Source: Nitrospira sp. (GTDB lineage: Bacteria; Nitrospirota; Nitrospiria; Nitrospirales; Nitrospiraceae). From it: 64,000 nt of DNA. Made by a program: the position numbers and the translations under genes. Positions 9,139 to 17,348 of this stretch are shown here, one piece after another; within the stretch, counting starts at the first letter, position 1; each line of letters begins with the position of its first letter. The stretch covers positions 296,084-360,083 of the forward strand of contig JAFEBH010000013.1 in the NCBI GenBank assembly GCA_018242765.1, read 5' to 3'. The notes beneath the pieces are model-generated. The model ran no database searches. It was not told the DNA's origin and was given only the letters and a program-made list of their open reading frames with translations.

Positions 9139-10181
9139 GCTGCTCGCTTTCTTTCTTCTAGGGATGTCTCACCCTCCATATCCCTGCCGTTCTTGACCTC
9201 AATCCGTTTCAACGTGAACGTCAGGGCCAAGAGTATGACAACGGTTCCAAGGCAGAGGCCCCAGGCCACCTCATAGGCCACCATCATGAGCATGAGACCG
9301 ACGATCCCAACCGCGGCGGTGGCAAGATAGCTGACGATCACGATGTGGCGAGTCGACATCCCCCAATGCCGGAGTCGGATGGCGATATGGTCAGGGCTGC
9401 CCAGGAATATCGGAAGGCCTCGTTGATAACGGATATACATGACGAAAAGCGTGTCAAAGATCGGAATACCCAAGATAAACACCGGCGTCAGCAGCGAGAG
9501 AGGGTGCGTGCTTGGAAATTGTCCGATCATCGCCATGGCGCCCAGCAAGAGGCCGATGAACATGGCCCCTGTGTCGCCCATGTAAATCCGAGCCGGTTGC
9601 CAATTATATCTTAGAAATCCGATGAGGCTTCCGATCAACGCTGCCAGCATGAAGGCCACAACTTGATCGCCCTGGATCAGGGCCGCCACAAGTAAACACG
9701 CTGCGCTGATGGCTCCGACTCCGGCGGAAAGACCGTCCATGATATCCAAGAGATTGAAGGCATTGATGAGTCCAACCATCCAAAAGACGGTCAGCACGAG
9801 GTCCAACCATTCCGGTAGTGCCGCGATCTGAATACGGATACCGCTCTTAATCAGGACAAAAATAGCAAGAAGCTGACCAATCAGTTTCGTCGTGGGTGAG
9901 AGCACCCCAAAATCATCGATGAGTCCCAGCATGACCACGATGGTCGCGCCAAGAATAATGCCAAGGACATCCTGTCGGAATTCAAACGTGAAGGCGAGAC
10001 TCATCAAAAAAGCCAGGTAGATCGCCAACCCTCCGAAGTATGGGACCGCTTCCTTTTGATGTTTCAGACGTCCGTCTGGAGCATCGACGATGCCGAATTT
10101 CAGTGCGGCTTGCCTGGCGATGGGCATCCCGTATAGTGAGAGTAACAAAGACAGAGCAAATGTCAGAACGTAGAGCGTCAT
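9135..10181 (-). CDS. WecA/MraY-type polyprenyl-phosphate sugar-1-phosphate transferase
   Basis: This 348-aa integral membrane protein has about 10 hydrophobic segments. The family motifs are in order: the cytoplasmic GLIDDFG aspartate pair, NAFNLLDIMDGLSAG, MGDTGAMF, and a basic loop ending in HIAIRLRHWGMS. These enzymes move a HexNAc-1-phosphate from UDP-sugar to undecaprenyl phosphate and so initiate a lipid-linked glycan. The ATG at 10181 is preferred over a TTG at 10226, because the first membrane helix begins there. It is very likely the initiating transferase of this locus. Its position late in the operon is unremarkable. Confidence 0.87.
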   Translation of the reverse strand: MTLYVLTFALSLLLSLYGMPIARQAALKFGIVDAPDGRLKHQKEAVPYFGGLAIYLAFLMSLAFTFEFRQDVLGIILGATIVVMLGLIDDFGVLSPTTKLIGQLLAIFVLIKSGIRIQIAALPEWLDLVLTVFWMVGLINAFNLLDIMDGLSAGVGAISAACLLVAALIQGDQVVAFMLAALIGSLIGFLRYNWQPARIYMGDTGAMFIGLLLGAMAMIGQFPSTHPLSLLTPVFILGIPIFDTLFVMYIRYQRGLPIFLGSPDHIAIRLRHWGMSTRHIVIVSYLATAAVGIVGLMLMMVAYEVAWGLCLGTVVILLALTFTLKRIEVKNGRDMEGETSLEERKRAA

Positions 10182-10297
10182 TGTCTTAAGAAGGTCTTGC
10201 GATCCTCTCCTGTCGAGATCGGACAACCATCAAGCTCTGGACAGCGAAGCGGTCCATGCATTCTGTGCATGCCGAACAGTCCGACTGCCCGTTTCCG

Positions 10298-12142
10298 TTA
10301 GCCTTGCAATAAGACAAGGATTTCTCCGCCGTTAGGGAGCACAGCTTTCCGTTCGTAACAACGAGGCGCCACACATGAGCCGCTGGATCCTGCCACGTAC
10401 CGTGCGTATTCCTTCCGCGACAGTTGCAACTCATGAAGTATCCGGGCATCGTCGGGATAGGATGCCCCTTGCAGAGTATGTATCGCTGAAAAGATCACAA
10501 TGTCATAGTGCAAGGACCAATTCTTAAAGGCCCCGTAGAATTCCTTGATTTCATATGTCTCCGTATTTGCCGGCGGAAACATGAGTGGATCGAAGGCGAC
10601 TTGTATCTTGCTCCCAACGGGTGGGGAAATTTCAGAGAGAACCTTCACCACCTCTTGGTATGACCTCAATTGATCTACATACGTCTGTGCGTGCGTTCTC
10701 ATTGCCTGTGTTTGATAGTCCTTGAGACTCTGTGGAAACCAGTAGACAGTGATCATGAGGACAGCGCCGCATAAAACGACTCTGGTTAGCAGGTTCTCAA
10801 TCCGTTTCCCTATCAAGGGACTCACGTCTAGAGAAATTCGTAAGCCCTCATCCACGAGGGAGGCGATCCCCACAAGCAGCAAAACAGTTCCAGGAAATAA
10901 ATAAAATCCCCACAAGCGGTGCGTTGTGAGCATGATGGATCCATTCATGGCCAGGCCACATAGCAGAAGAATAACGCCTTCGGTAGCAATCTTTTCGTAG
11001 CCTCCGGCCAATCGGAAACCGCGACCTATATGCATAGCAACAAGACAGGCACATCCCAAGAGCAACGTAATCGACAACCAGGTAGGCATGAGGAGCCACA
11101 CGTCGACATAGTAGGTAAGCCAACTGAAGAAGGTAATGCTTGCTTGATCCGACCCATGAATCGCATTTGCAAACAAGCCGCGTGCCCAGGATTCGACGAC
11201 ATGAGTCGAAGTAATTGCTGAGTACAAGGCAACTCCCAGGCTAAAGCATTGCCCGAGCGCATAACCGAGGCTGCCTAATCCATACCGGTCATGAATCCAG
11301 CTCAACCACAACCTACTTGTGAAATACCCGCCCATGCCGACCACCGCCGGAACTGCCAAGATGGGCACAGCCATCACTACACCCAGCACAAATCCAGTAA
11401 GAGCCACCTCAGCCTTCCAGAACCTATTCTGTAGTATCTGTCGACACCGTTGACCCGCTAGCGCTTCTACCACAAGAATGATTACGATCGGGAGGGCTGA
11501 TACTTTCGAGCCGAATGCAAGTCCCAACCAAATCCAATGAGGCCCAAACAAATGTTGTTCTTTTCGATGCCAATAGAAGAAGATCGCTACGAACAACATT
11601 TGAATCGGTTCCGGTTTCGGCATTGTCATGTAGTAAGAGGTGTATGGCATGGCATAGAGGCCTAGCAGCGTACAGCACCGCAACGTCCAGCTTTGAACGA
11701 ACGTCCAAGTAAGAATGAGAAACGAGACGCTTAGCAGCACAACCTGCGTCATGCGAGCTGCAATGATTTGCCCGGTATCGCCAAACATATAGGCAGGAAT
11801 TGCTGCTCCTATTGAGAGTGAGTTCCAAAGAGATCGTCCATATCGATGGTCTCCCCCATCCGTGATGCTATGAAAAAAATCCTCGATGCTTCCCGGATGG
11901 AGAATCTTCCGTACTCCATCGAAGGTAATGCGTTCATCCACGTGTAATGCAAACCGACCTGCAACAAGATCGCTGTTTGCCCACAGCCCTAACGCAAGAT
12001 ACCAGAGGATGATCGTGATGCTGCCCGCAACCCACATGCGTTTCAATCGATGATCTGGTATATGTTTATCTGCCTCCCCTGGAGGCCTTGCAGCGACGTC
12101 GGCAGCTTCAGTCACCTGACTTAAGTGATTTATCGAGTCCAT
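10298..12142 (-). CDS. GT-C membrane glycosyltransferase (PMT/ArnT-like)
   Basis: This 614-aa protein has a single N-terminal membrane helix (about 33-55), then an extracytoplasmic loop with the acidic pair HVDERITFDG near residue 70, as in GT39/GT83 lipid-linked-sugar transferases. Multiple membrane helices follow to about residue 460, and a soluble C-terminal domain completes it. GT-C enzymes use polyprenyl-phosphate sugars on the periplasmic side. It sits 9 bases after the aldolase gene and 116 bases before the WecA-like start. The acceptor could be the glycan or a lipid; donor unknown. Confidence 0.68.
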   Translation of the reverse strand: MDSINHLSQVTEAADVAARPPGEADKHIPDHRLKRMWVAGSITIILWYLALGLWANSDLVAGRFALHVDERITFDGVRKILHPGSIEDFFHSITDGGDHRYGRSLWNSLSIGAAIPAYMFGDTGQIIAARMTQVVLLSVSFLILTWTFVQSWTLRCCTLLGLYAMPYTSYYMTMPKPEPIQMLFVAIFFYWHRKEQHLFGPHWIWLGLAFGSKVSALPIVIILVVEALAGQRCRQILQNRFWKAEVALTGFVLGVVMAVPILAVPAVVGMGGYFTSRLWLSWIHDRYGLGSLGYALGQCFSLGVALYSAITSTHVVESWARGLFANAIHGSDQASITFFSWLTYYVDVWLLMPTWLSITLLLGCACLVAMHIGRGFRLAGGYEKIATEGVILLLCGLAMNGSIMLTTHRLWGFYLFPGTVLLLVGIASLVDEGLRISLDVSPLIGKRIENLLTRVVLCGAVLMITVYWFPQSLKDYQTQAMRTHAQTYVDQLRSYQEVVKVLSEISPPVGSKIQVAFDPLMFPPANTETYEIKEFYGAFKNWSLHYDIVIFSAIHTLQGASYPDDARILHELQLSRKEYARYVAGSSGSCVAPRCYERKAVLPNGGEILVLLQG

Positions 12143-12151
12143 GGTCGGTAC

Positions 12152-13165
12152 TTACTGTCCAGTATTGGCTCGATAACGCTCTGCTTCCCACTCCATGAGC
12201 GCCTCGATATCACTCCGCGTCAGTGAACGCACCTGATCAATAGCCTTCAATCGACCTGCAATCTCCGCAAAAAACACCAGCATCGCCTCAATCGCTTGGT
12301 TTGCATTCTTCTGGATAAAAACGCCGAGGTGTCGTATCAGCACAAACGCCGGAGCGGAGCGAGCAAACCGGATAAACCCAACAGCATCATCCGATGTATC
12401 AAATATCTGCGGGCGATCACCAAGAAAGACAACAATATCGGGAACCAATGCCCAATGTTTCTCGACGAGCAAAAGACAGATATCGTCAAACGCTATTCGA
12501 TGGACGAGCGGGTTTTCAGGAAGCCTGTATCCTCGCTTGATTAACTGGTGTGGGATTTCTGATGGAGCACAATCATCAAGGGGACGAGGTAATTCACGTA
12601 GAGAATCGAGTACCTGCCGGTGCAGATGATCCACCTCGTTGACCGTCTCTCCGCCGACAAGCATGCCATGATTGGCCAGGAACAGGACGGAAGGGCTCAA
12701 TGCTGTACGCTCGATGGCTCTCTGCAAGGCTTCTGCGAGCTTGGCTCCCGGTTTATGGTAGTCGACGAGAAGCCATGAAACACTTGGTGGCAACCGTCGC
12801 TGGAGAATTTCAACGCATCCGGCTTGCACCAGATGGACCAAGACGGCGATTGGATGGGTATGGACAACAATCCGATGCGGGACGATGCTGTGAAGCATCG
12901 TTTCGATCGACGGACGTTTGGACATCCGGTGGAGGACTACCGGCGCGGCATCGAATCGTTGCGATTTGACATGGTCTTTGAGACGGATCAAATCAACTGG
13001 CACAAAGATGGATTTTCGGTTGGCGTCGGCCAGCCAAGCTCCTGAGGCTTTAATCCATAGTGTGTTGCCAGCCTTCCAGGACACGTTTCCTCCGGCACCT
13101 TGGACTAGTGATGCATCCACGCCGATCGTATGGCAATAGTCAGTGATTACTTCCTGTAAAGTCAC
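12152..13165 (-). CDS. Class II aldolase/adducin-family protein
   Basis: This 337-aa protein has the class II aldolase core. Motifs are VQGAGGNVSWK (phosphate-binding loop, about residues 21-31), the zinc-binding HTHP (near residue 115) and LANHGMLVGGE (third metal histidine region). The family cleaves or epimerises phosphorylated sugars such as fuculose-1-P and ribulose-5-P. About 100 residues follow the core, longer than the 210-aa aldolases, so a second regulatory or lectin-like part may exist. It starts at a GTG (13165) 9 bases after the HAD gene. It probably makes or trims a sugar phosphate for the neighbouring kinase, phosphatase and nucleotidyltransferase; substrate unknown. Confidence 0.77.
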   Translation of the reverse strand: MTLQEVITDYCHTIGVDASLVQGAGGNVSWKAGNTLWIKASGAWLADANRKSIFVPVDLIRLKDHVKSQRFDAAPVVLHRMSKRPSIETMLHSIVPHRIVVHTHPIAVLVHLVQAGCVEILQRRLPPSVSWLLVDYHKPGAKLAEALQRAIERTALSPSVLFLANHGMLVGGETVNEVDHLHRQVLDSLRELPRPLDDCAPSEIPHQLIKRGYRLPENPLVHRIAFDDICLLLVEKHWALVPDIVVFLGDRPQIFDTSDDAVGFIRFARSAPAFVLIRHLGVFIQKNANQAIEAMLVFFAEIAGRLKAIDQVRSLTRSDIEALMEWEAERYRANTGQ

Positions 13166-13174
13166 AATCGTCTC

Positions 13175-13948
13175 TCAGTAATTCGAGACACGTCGCACGC
13201 CTGCCTGTAGGGTGGTCAATAAGTGCCGCACATCTGCAAACGCTGTAAATGTGCAATCTGGGGCCTCCCCTTCCTTCCCCACGTTCACGCCTCGATGGAG
13301 TTTCTGCAATGTGACTGCTCCCAGGTGCTCTCTGGCTCCACGGATATCGTTGGTTGGGTGATCTCCGATCATCCAGATCCCACTGCCTTTGGGCGCTATC
13401 TTTTGCAACGCCAGTCTGAAGGGGGCCGGATCAGGCTTGTCAGCTCCTGCTTCTTCGCTTGTTACGCAATAGTCGAAATACCGATCAAGTCCAAAATAAA
13501 CGAGTTTCCTGAACTGGATCTGCGCGGTGAGATCGGTCACGATTGCTGTGGGGATACCGGCGATCCGAAGGTCATCGAGCAACTCTTTCACGTCATCGAA
13601 CAACACCGCGTGACTCAGAAACGTTCGCCAATAGGTCTGCTCGAAATCCAGTGCTAGGAGGACTTGCGATCCCAATCCGATCGTTTCGAGCATGGATTGA
13701 AAATAGAGCAAGCGGCTGTGAGAGCTTGCAGTTTTTCCCAGCCGCCCATTGACATCGGACCGTGCTTTCTTGAACGCCAGATCAAATTCTTCAGGTGTGA
13801 TATTGAACAGTCGTTCAGTCTTACTCCGTACTGCCGTAATGCCAGCCTGGTGTGCCGGCTCATACGAGTACAGCGTATTGTCGATATCAAACAACACTGC
13901 ATCGGGTAATCCGACGACAACATTGTGGCGATGGATTATCAATGTCAT
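13175..13948 (-). CDS. HAD-superfamily phosphatase
   Basis: This 257-aa protein has the four HAD motifs: DIDNT with the nucleophile aspartate near residue 20, a conserved Thr in IVTDLT, a Lys in EAGADKPDP, and IGDHPTNDIRGA with the terminal acidic residues. A helical cap follows motif I, as in subclass I phosphatases. The ATG at 13948 overlaps the upstream stop as ATGA; the longer frame to 14026 is rejected because it would overlap by 82 bases. The neighbours suggest a sugar-phosphate or glycerol-phosphate-like substrate, which is inference. Confidence 0.85.
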   Translation of the reverse strand: MTLIIHRHNVVVGLPDAVLFDIDNTLYSYEPAHQAGITAVRSKTERLFNITPEEFDLAFKKARSDVNGRLGKTASSHSRLLYFQSMLETIGLGSQVLLALDFEQTYWRTFLSHAVLFDDVKELLDDLRIAGIPTAIVTDLTAQIQFRKLVYFGLDRYFDYCVTSEEAGADKPDPAPFRLALQKIAPKGSGIWMIGDHPTNDIRGAREHLGAVTLQKLHRGVNVGKEGEAPDCTFTAFADVRHLLTTLQAGVRRVSNY

Positions 13949-15990
13949 ATGAGTCGCGCTCGCAATGATTGCGTCACATGGGTCAGGACGATCAATTGAG
14001 TCAAGCCGCGCATGCCGCTGTACCACTGCGGAATCGTATCAAGCAGTTCTTTCAATTGAGGCATGAGTTTTCCGGCTGCAAACGCCATATCTTCAGCCTC
14101 GACTTCTCCCTCGATTGAGAGCTCAATCTCTCCACTCGGCCGCTCCTGAGCGACTTCGACGTGAAGCCCACAGACTCCGATGAGCACCCTTAGAAGGTCC
14201 TCGTAGTACATCCCTTGGCGGGCCAGAACGCTGAGTCGTAACTTCGAGTGGCCGTCGACTTCACCCACATGGTCGGGATGTGTCGGGCGGATCGATATAA
14301 CAAGATCAGCCTCTCCAGCCTGAGGATGAATGTACTTCTCAGCATCGGCCTCCCTACGTTCGATCGTCGCCAGGACGTGAGAGCGATGATGCCCCCGCTG
14401 CCTCACATCCCGGTTCAATTTGAGCTGGCGTCGCAAGCCCTCGTCCATGTCAATAAAGATCTTGAGGTCATAGAGTGATCGTAGGATGGGGAGATAGAGT
14501 GCGTGGAGGCCGCTGACGACGATGAAATCATTGCTTTGGACCAATGCCGGTTTGCTCATGACGCCAGTGCGATGGTCGTAATGTCGAGCCAAAGCCGGAT
14601 GCCCGTTTGCGAGGGAGATAATATCCTGTGCAAAACGGGAGAGATCGTTTGCATGGGGATTCAGATGCGTCATCACTTGCCACATGGGTTTCCGCCGGTC
14701 CCACAAGTGATAGTCGTCACCGGACACATGCACCACGGAATGCTGGCCGAAGAGACCGACGAGACTGGAAGCCAACGTGTCTTTCCCAACACCAGAATCG
14801 CCGGCGATCCCAATAATGAACGGTCGGCGGGACAGTCGAAAATATTCATTGGAGTGTACCCCTTCCTGTAGCATGCGAACGGCGAGGATGACTCCTGCCG
14901 CGAACAGGAGGGTTTGCCACAGGGATAACACATATGCCGCTGGTTGCGGCCAATCCATTGCACGAAGGGCCGGTAACCAACTGTTAAACGTGAAGATCGG
15001 CGTTGGAGCAAGGATTCCGCTCAGGCCGACGTAGAGCAGACTGAAACCTGCAACCAAGGCAATAGTCATCTGCCCGCTTTTAGCCTGGTAGAGGACAAGG
15101 AACGGGATGACCCACATAAACCAACCAGGTGAGGCGGGAGTCAGCAGCAAGACAAGCAGAAACGCCACTCCCAGTAGAAAGAGCAGTAACTCAAAACTCA
15201 TGCGCCGAACACGCCACACGGTGAAGAGAACCAGTAAGTAGGTGAGCGGTAGTATGTAGATCTGCAGACCTCCTCCGAACGAGATGGCAAGATCATATAT
15301 TTTGAGGAGTTCCGGATTTCCTAACAGCATGGCACGCCCTCCCGGAGAATGGAGGTAGGGTAACTGCAGCGCCGCCATCGCCACCGTGAGTGGAAGGACA
15401 AATGGGAGAAAGGAGGTCTTGAGCCGCTTATTTTGATGTAAGTAGATGAGAACGAATGGAACGGCGAGTATCATGCTCAGTTTGGCCGAGACGGCCAATG
15501 CCATGAATACGCCAGCCCATTGGGGGGGGCCATCTCGAAGCTCCAAGATTCCTATGATCAGAAGAAGAATGGGGATCAAATCGTTCAGCCCCAGCCAGTA
15601 GGTGGCAAACAATACGACAGGCGACAGCCAGTACACCTTCAGTAGCAAGTGATCGTTTCCTTCAATCAGTCGCTTCAGGGCTAGGAGCATCCCGATATCG
15701 ACCAGAAGCAAGGTCATTCCGTAGGAGTGGGCGATCGCGAGGCCTGCTGCATGACCGAGAAATGTGAGTGGCAGAAATAGGAACCACATCGCATATCCGT
15801 ATGGGAATGCGCGGGGATCTCCGCCCATGGCAAGATAGGATGTCCATGGATCAAGGCTCGGTGCCGTGACGCTCTGCAGAAAAAACGGACCATACCACTG
15901 CTGAACTGCGGAAGGGATGAGAAGCCCCATGCAGGTCAGTCGTATGATGAGCCCGAGATGAAAAAGAGGATGCCCCAAGATCCCCGTCAT
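13945..15990 (-). CDS. GT-C-like membrane protein fused to a uridine-kinase-like P-loop domain
   Basis: This 681-aa protein has two parts. Residues 1-410 are strongly hydrophobic with about ten membrane helices and a Pro/Trp-rich loop (SPGWFMWVIPF), resembling GT-C mannosyltransferases. Residues from about 420 to the end form a soluble kinase. Walker A is GIAGDSGVGKDTLA; a lid-side acidic motif SGDDYHLWDR and a sensor YDHRTG follow. VVSGLHALY matches the 'EG' strand of uridine kinase and phosphoribulokinase, and RDVRQRGH is the lid. The reading frame is continuous with no sign of frameshift. Both ends overlap neighbours by ATGA. The join suggests that lipid-linked sugar handling and phosphorylation are coupled at the membrane; substrate unknown. 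Confidence 0.8.
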   Translation of the reverse strand: MTGILGHPLFHLGLIIRLTCMGLLIPSAVQQWYGPFFLQSVTAPSLDPWTSYLAMGGDPRAFPYGYAMWFLFLPLTFLGHAAGLAIAHSYGMTLLLVDIGMLLALKRLIEGNDHLLLKVYWLSPVVLFATYWLGLNDLIPILLLIIGILELRDGPPQWAGVFMALAVSAKLSMILAVPFVLIYLHQNKRLKTSFLPFVLPLTVAMAALQLPYLHSPGGRAMLLGNPELLKIYDLAISFGGGLQIYILPLTYLLVLFTVWRVRRMSFELLLFLLGVAFLLVLLLTPASPGWFMWVIPFLVLYQAKSGQMTIALVAGFSLLYVGLSGILAPTPIFTFNSWLPALRAMDWPQPAAYVLSLWQTLLFAAGVILAVRMLQEGVHSNEYFRLSRRPFIIGIAGDSGVGKDTLASSLVGLFGQHSVVHVSGDDYHLWDRRKPMWQVMTHLNPHANDLSRFAQDIISLANGHPALARHYDHRTGVMSKPALVQSNDFIVVSGLHALYLPILRSLYDLKIFIDMDEGLRRQLKLNRDVRQRGHHRSHVLATIERREADAEKYIHPQAGEADLVISIRPTHPDHVGEVDGHSKLRLSVLARQGMYYEDLLRVLIGVCGLHVEVAQERPSGEIELSIEGEVEAEDMAFAAGKLMPQLKELLDTIPQWYSGMRGLTQLIVLTHVTQSLRARLI

Positions 15991-16577
15991 AGACTCCACC
16001 GTTCGGGCACCTTTGTGCATACCGCATGAGGCTGGATGCCTTGTTCCTTGAGGGTCGCGCATAAACGAGGGATTGCCTGCACATCAACCGGTCCTTGCAA
16101 TTCGGGAGACACGATGCAGAGTTTGAAACCTGCTTCGGTCAAATGTTTGGCGTCAGACGCCGACAAGGGAAAACGTGAAAAACAGTCTACCCAGACCCAA
16201 TCAACTTTTCCCGAGAGCGTCAGGGCCGTTTCGACCGACTCGAACTCAGACACGCGCACGGCGCACCGCCGTTCCCCGCGCGTCATCGTCTTCACCAGCA
16301 TCGGAAATGATTGGTCCAAGAAAAAGAATTCCTCGATGTTAGCCCCCGACAACGTCTCAATGATTCTTGTTTCTAACCCCTCTTCCTTCACATTCACAAT
16401 CAGTATCCCGTGTTGATATGCACGAACCCAGTGCGTGAAATCTTCCCCATCAAGAAACGGCTCGTGTTGAAGAATCAGCCGGCCTCCGAGGCTGCGAATG
16501 TCGATCTCGACACCTAGGTGAGTCGGTGTCGACATCAGTTCATGAATCGTGTTTTTCCGATGCGCGATGATTCTCAT
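15987..16577 (-). CDS. Glycerophosphodiester phosphodiesterase-like protein
   Basis: This 196-aa protein opens with MRIIAHRKNT, matching the AHRG...ENT start of GDPD enzymes. It continues with GVEIDIR (metal-binding Glu/Asp) and LILQHEP (catalytic His), then short TIM-barrel strands to PHAVCTK. It is shorter than typical GDPDs (about 240 aa) and lacks a signal peptide, so it is cytoplasmic and may be minimal. The ATG at 16577 overlaps the upstream GT2 stop by ATGA, and the end overlaps the next start. In a glycan locus such a fold might hydrolyse or transfer a phosphodiester-linked polyol; that role is a guess. Confidence 0.68.
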   Translation of the reverse strand: MRIIAHRKNTIHELMSTPTHLGVEIDIRSLGGRLILQHEPFLDGEDFTHWVRAYQHGILIVNVKEEGLETRIIETLSGANIEEFFFLDQSFPMLVKTMTRGERRCAVRVSEFESVETALTLSGKVDWVWVDCFSRFPLSASDAKHLTEAGFKLCIVSPELQGPVDVQAIPRLCATLKEQGIQPHAVCTKVPERWSL

Positions 16578-17272
16578 GCGCCGACCGTCTTCTTGAGTTG
16601 CACGCTGTACAGTACGGTTCGTGCAATGAACTTTCGTTTTGCCCTCCAATTCACATTCCAGTGGGACATGCCGTGTCCCCGCTTCTCAAACCGCACCGGA
16701 AAGCGATGGATGAAAAGGCCGCTGCGCTTCGCGTGAAAATAGGCGTACAGGTCGAGAGAGAAATCGTTTGGCGGATGTTTCCAGGTCTCGTAAAACCTCC
16801 GACTGAAGAGCGTCGGTTGGGCGTTGATATCCCATAGCGGGCGCCGAAGCAGAACCGACTCAAAGAGACTCATCCCGACGGTAAAAGCCTGATCACTGAT
16901 GGGTCGGCCATATCGACGCCCCTTCACAAAGATGTCATCTCCGAATCTGTCGAAATAGGTCCGCCCGTGTTGGGCATCGAATGGATCCGTCTGCAGGTCG
17001 GCATGAGTCCATCCCAGAATGTGTCCATTAGCGACCTGCAGTCCACTTAGAATTCCGAATCCATACCCCTTGTTCTGTTCGACTCGGATCGTCCTGCAGC
17101 GGGGGTGTCGTGGTATCAATTCACGAAGGATCATCGGGCTCTCATCGGTGGAACCATTGTCGACCAGAATGACCTCAATATGCTCCGTCTCAACCAGTCG
17201 CACACAGCGCTTGAGAAGCTCAGGCAGGTTACCCGCTTCGTTGTAACATGGGATGATGAGCGACAGTTCCAT
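16574..17272 (-). CDS. Family 2 glycosyltransferase (dolichyl-phosphate-mannose-synthase-like)
   Basis: This 232-aa GT-A enzyme starts ELSLIIPCYNEAGNL. It has VILVDNGSTDES (first acidic motif) and WTHADLQTDP (DXD equivalent), and lacks membrane helices. This profile fits enzymes that load a sugar onto polyprenyl phosphate, which would supply the GT-C proteins nearby. A GTG at 17296 is an alternative start; the ATG at 17272 lies directly before the first strand. It is separated by 76 bases from the nucleotidyltransferase gene. Confidence 0.82.
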   Translation of the reverse strand: MELSLIIPCYNEAGNLPELLKRCVRLVETEHIEVILVDNGSTDESPMILRELIPRHPRCRTIRVEQNKGYGFGILSGLQVANGHILGWTHADLQTDPFDAQHGRTYFDRFGDDIFVKGRRYGRPISDQAFTVGMSLFESVLLRRPLWDINAQPTLFSRRFYETWKHPPNDFSLDLYAYFHAKRSGLFIHRFPVRFEKRGHGMSHWNVNWRAKRKFIARTVLYSVQLKKTVGA

Positions 17273-17348
17273 GCGATTGCGTTGTGTCTCAGGCACTCGT
17301 ATTCAATAGTTCCATCGTCGCCCAAGTAACATTCTTTCCCTTTTTGGG

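Noticed and set aside
13949..14026. Longer N-terminus for the HAD phosphatase
   Set aside because: It would overlap the upstream gene by 82 bases. The ATG at 13948 makes a 4-base ATGA overlap like its neighbours and starts just before the DIDNT motif.
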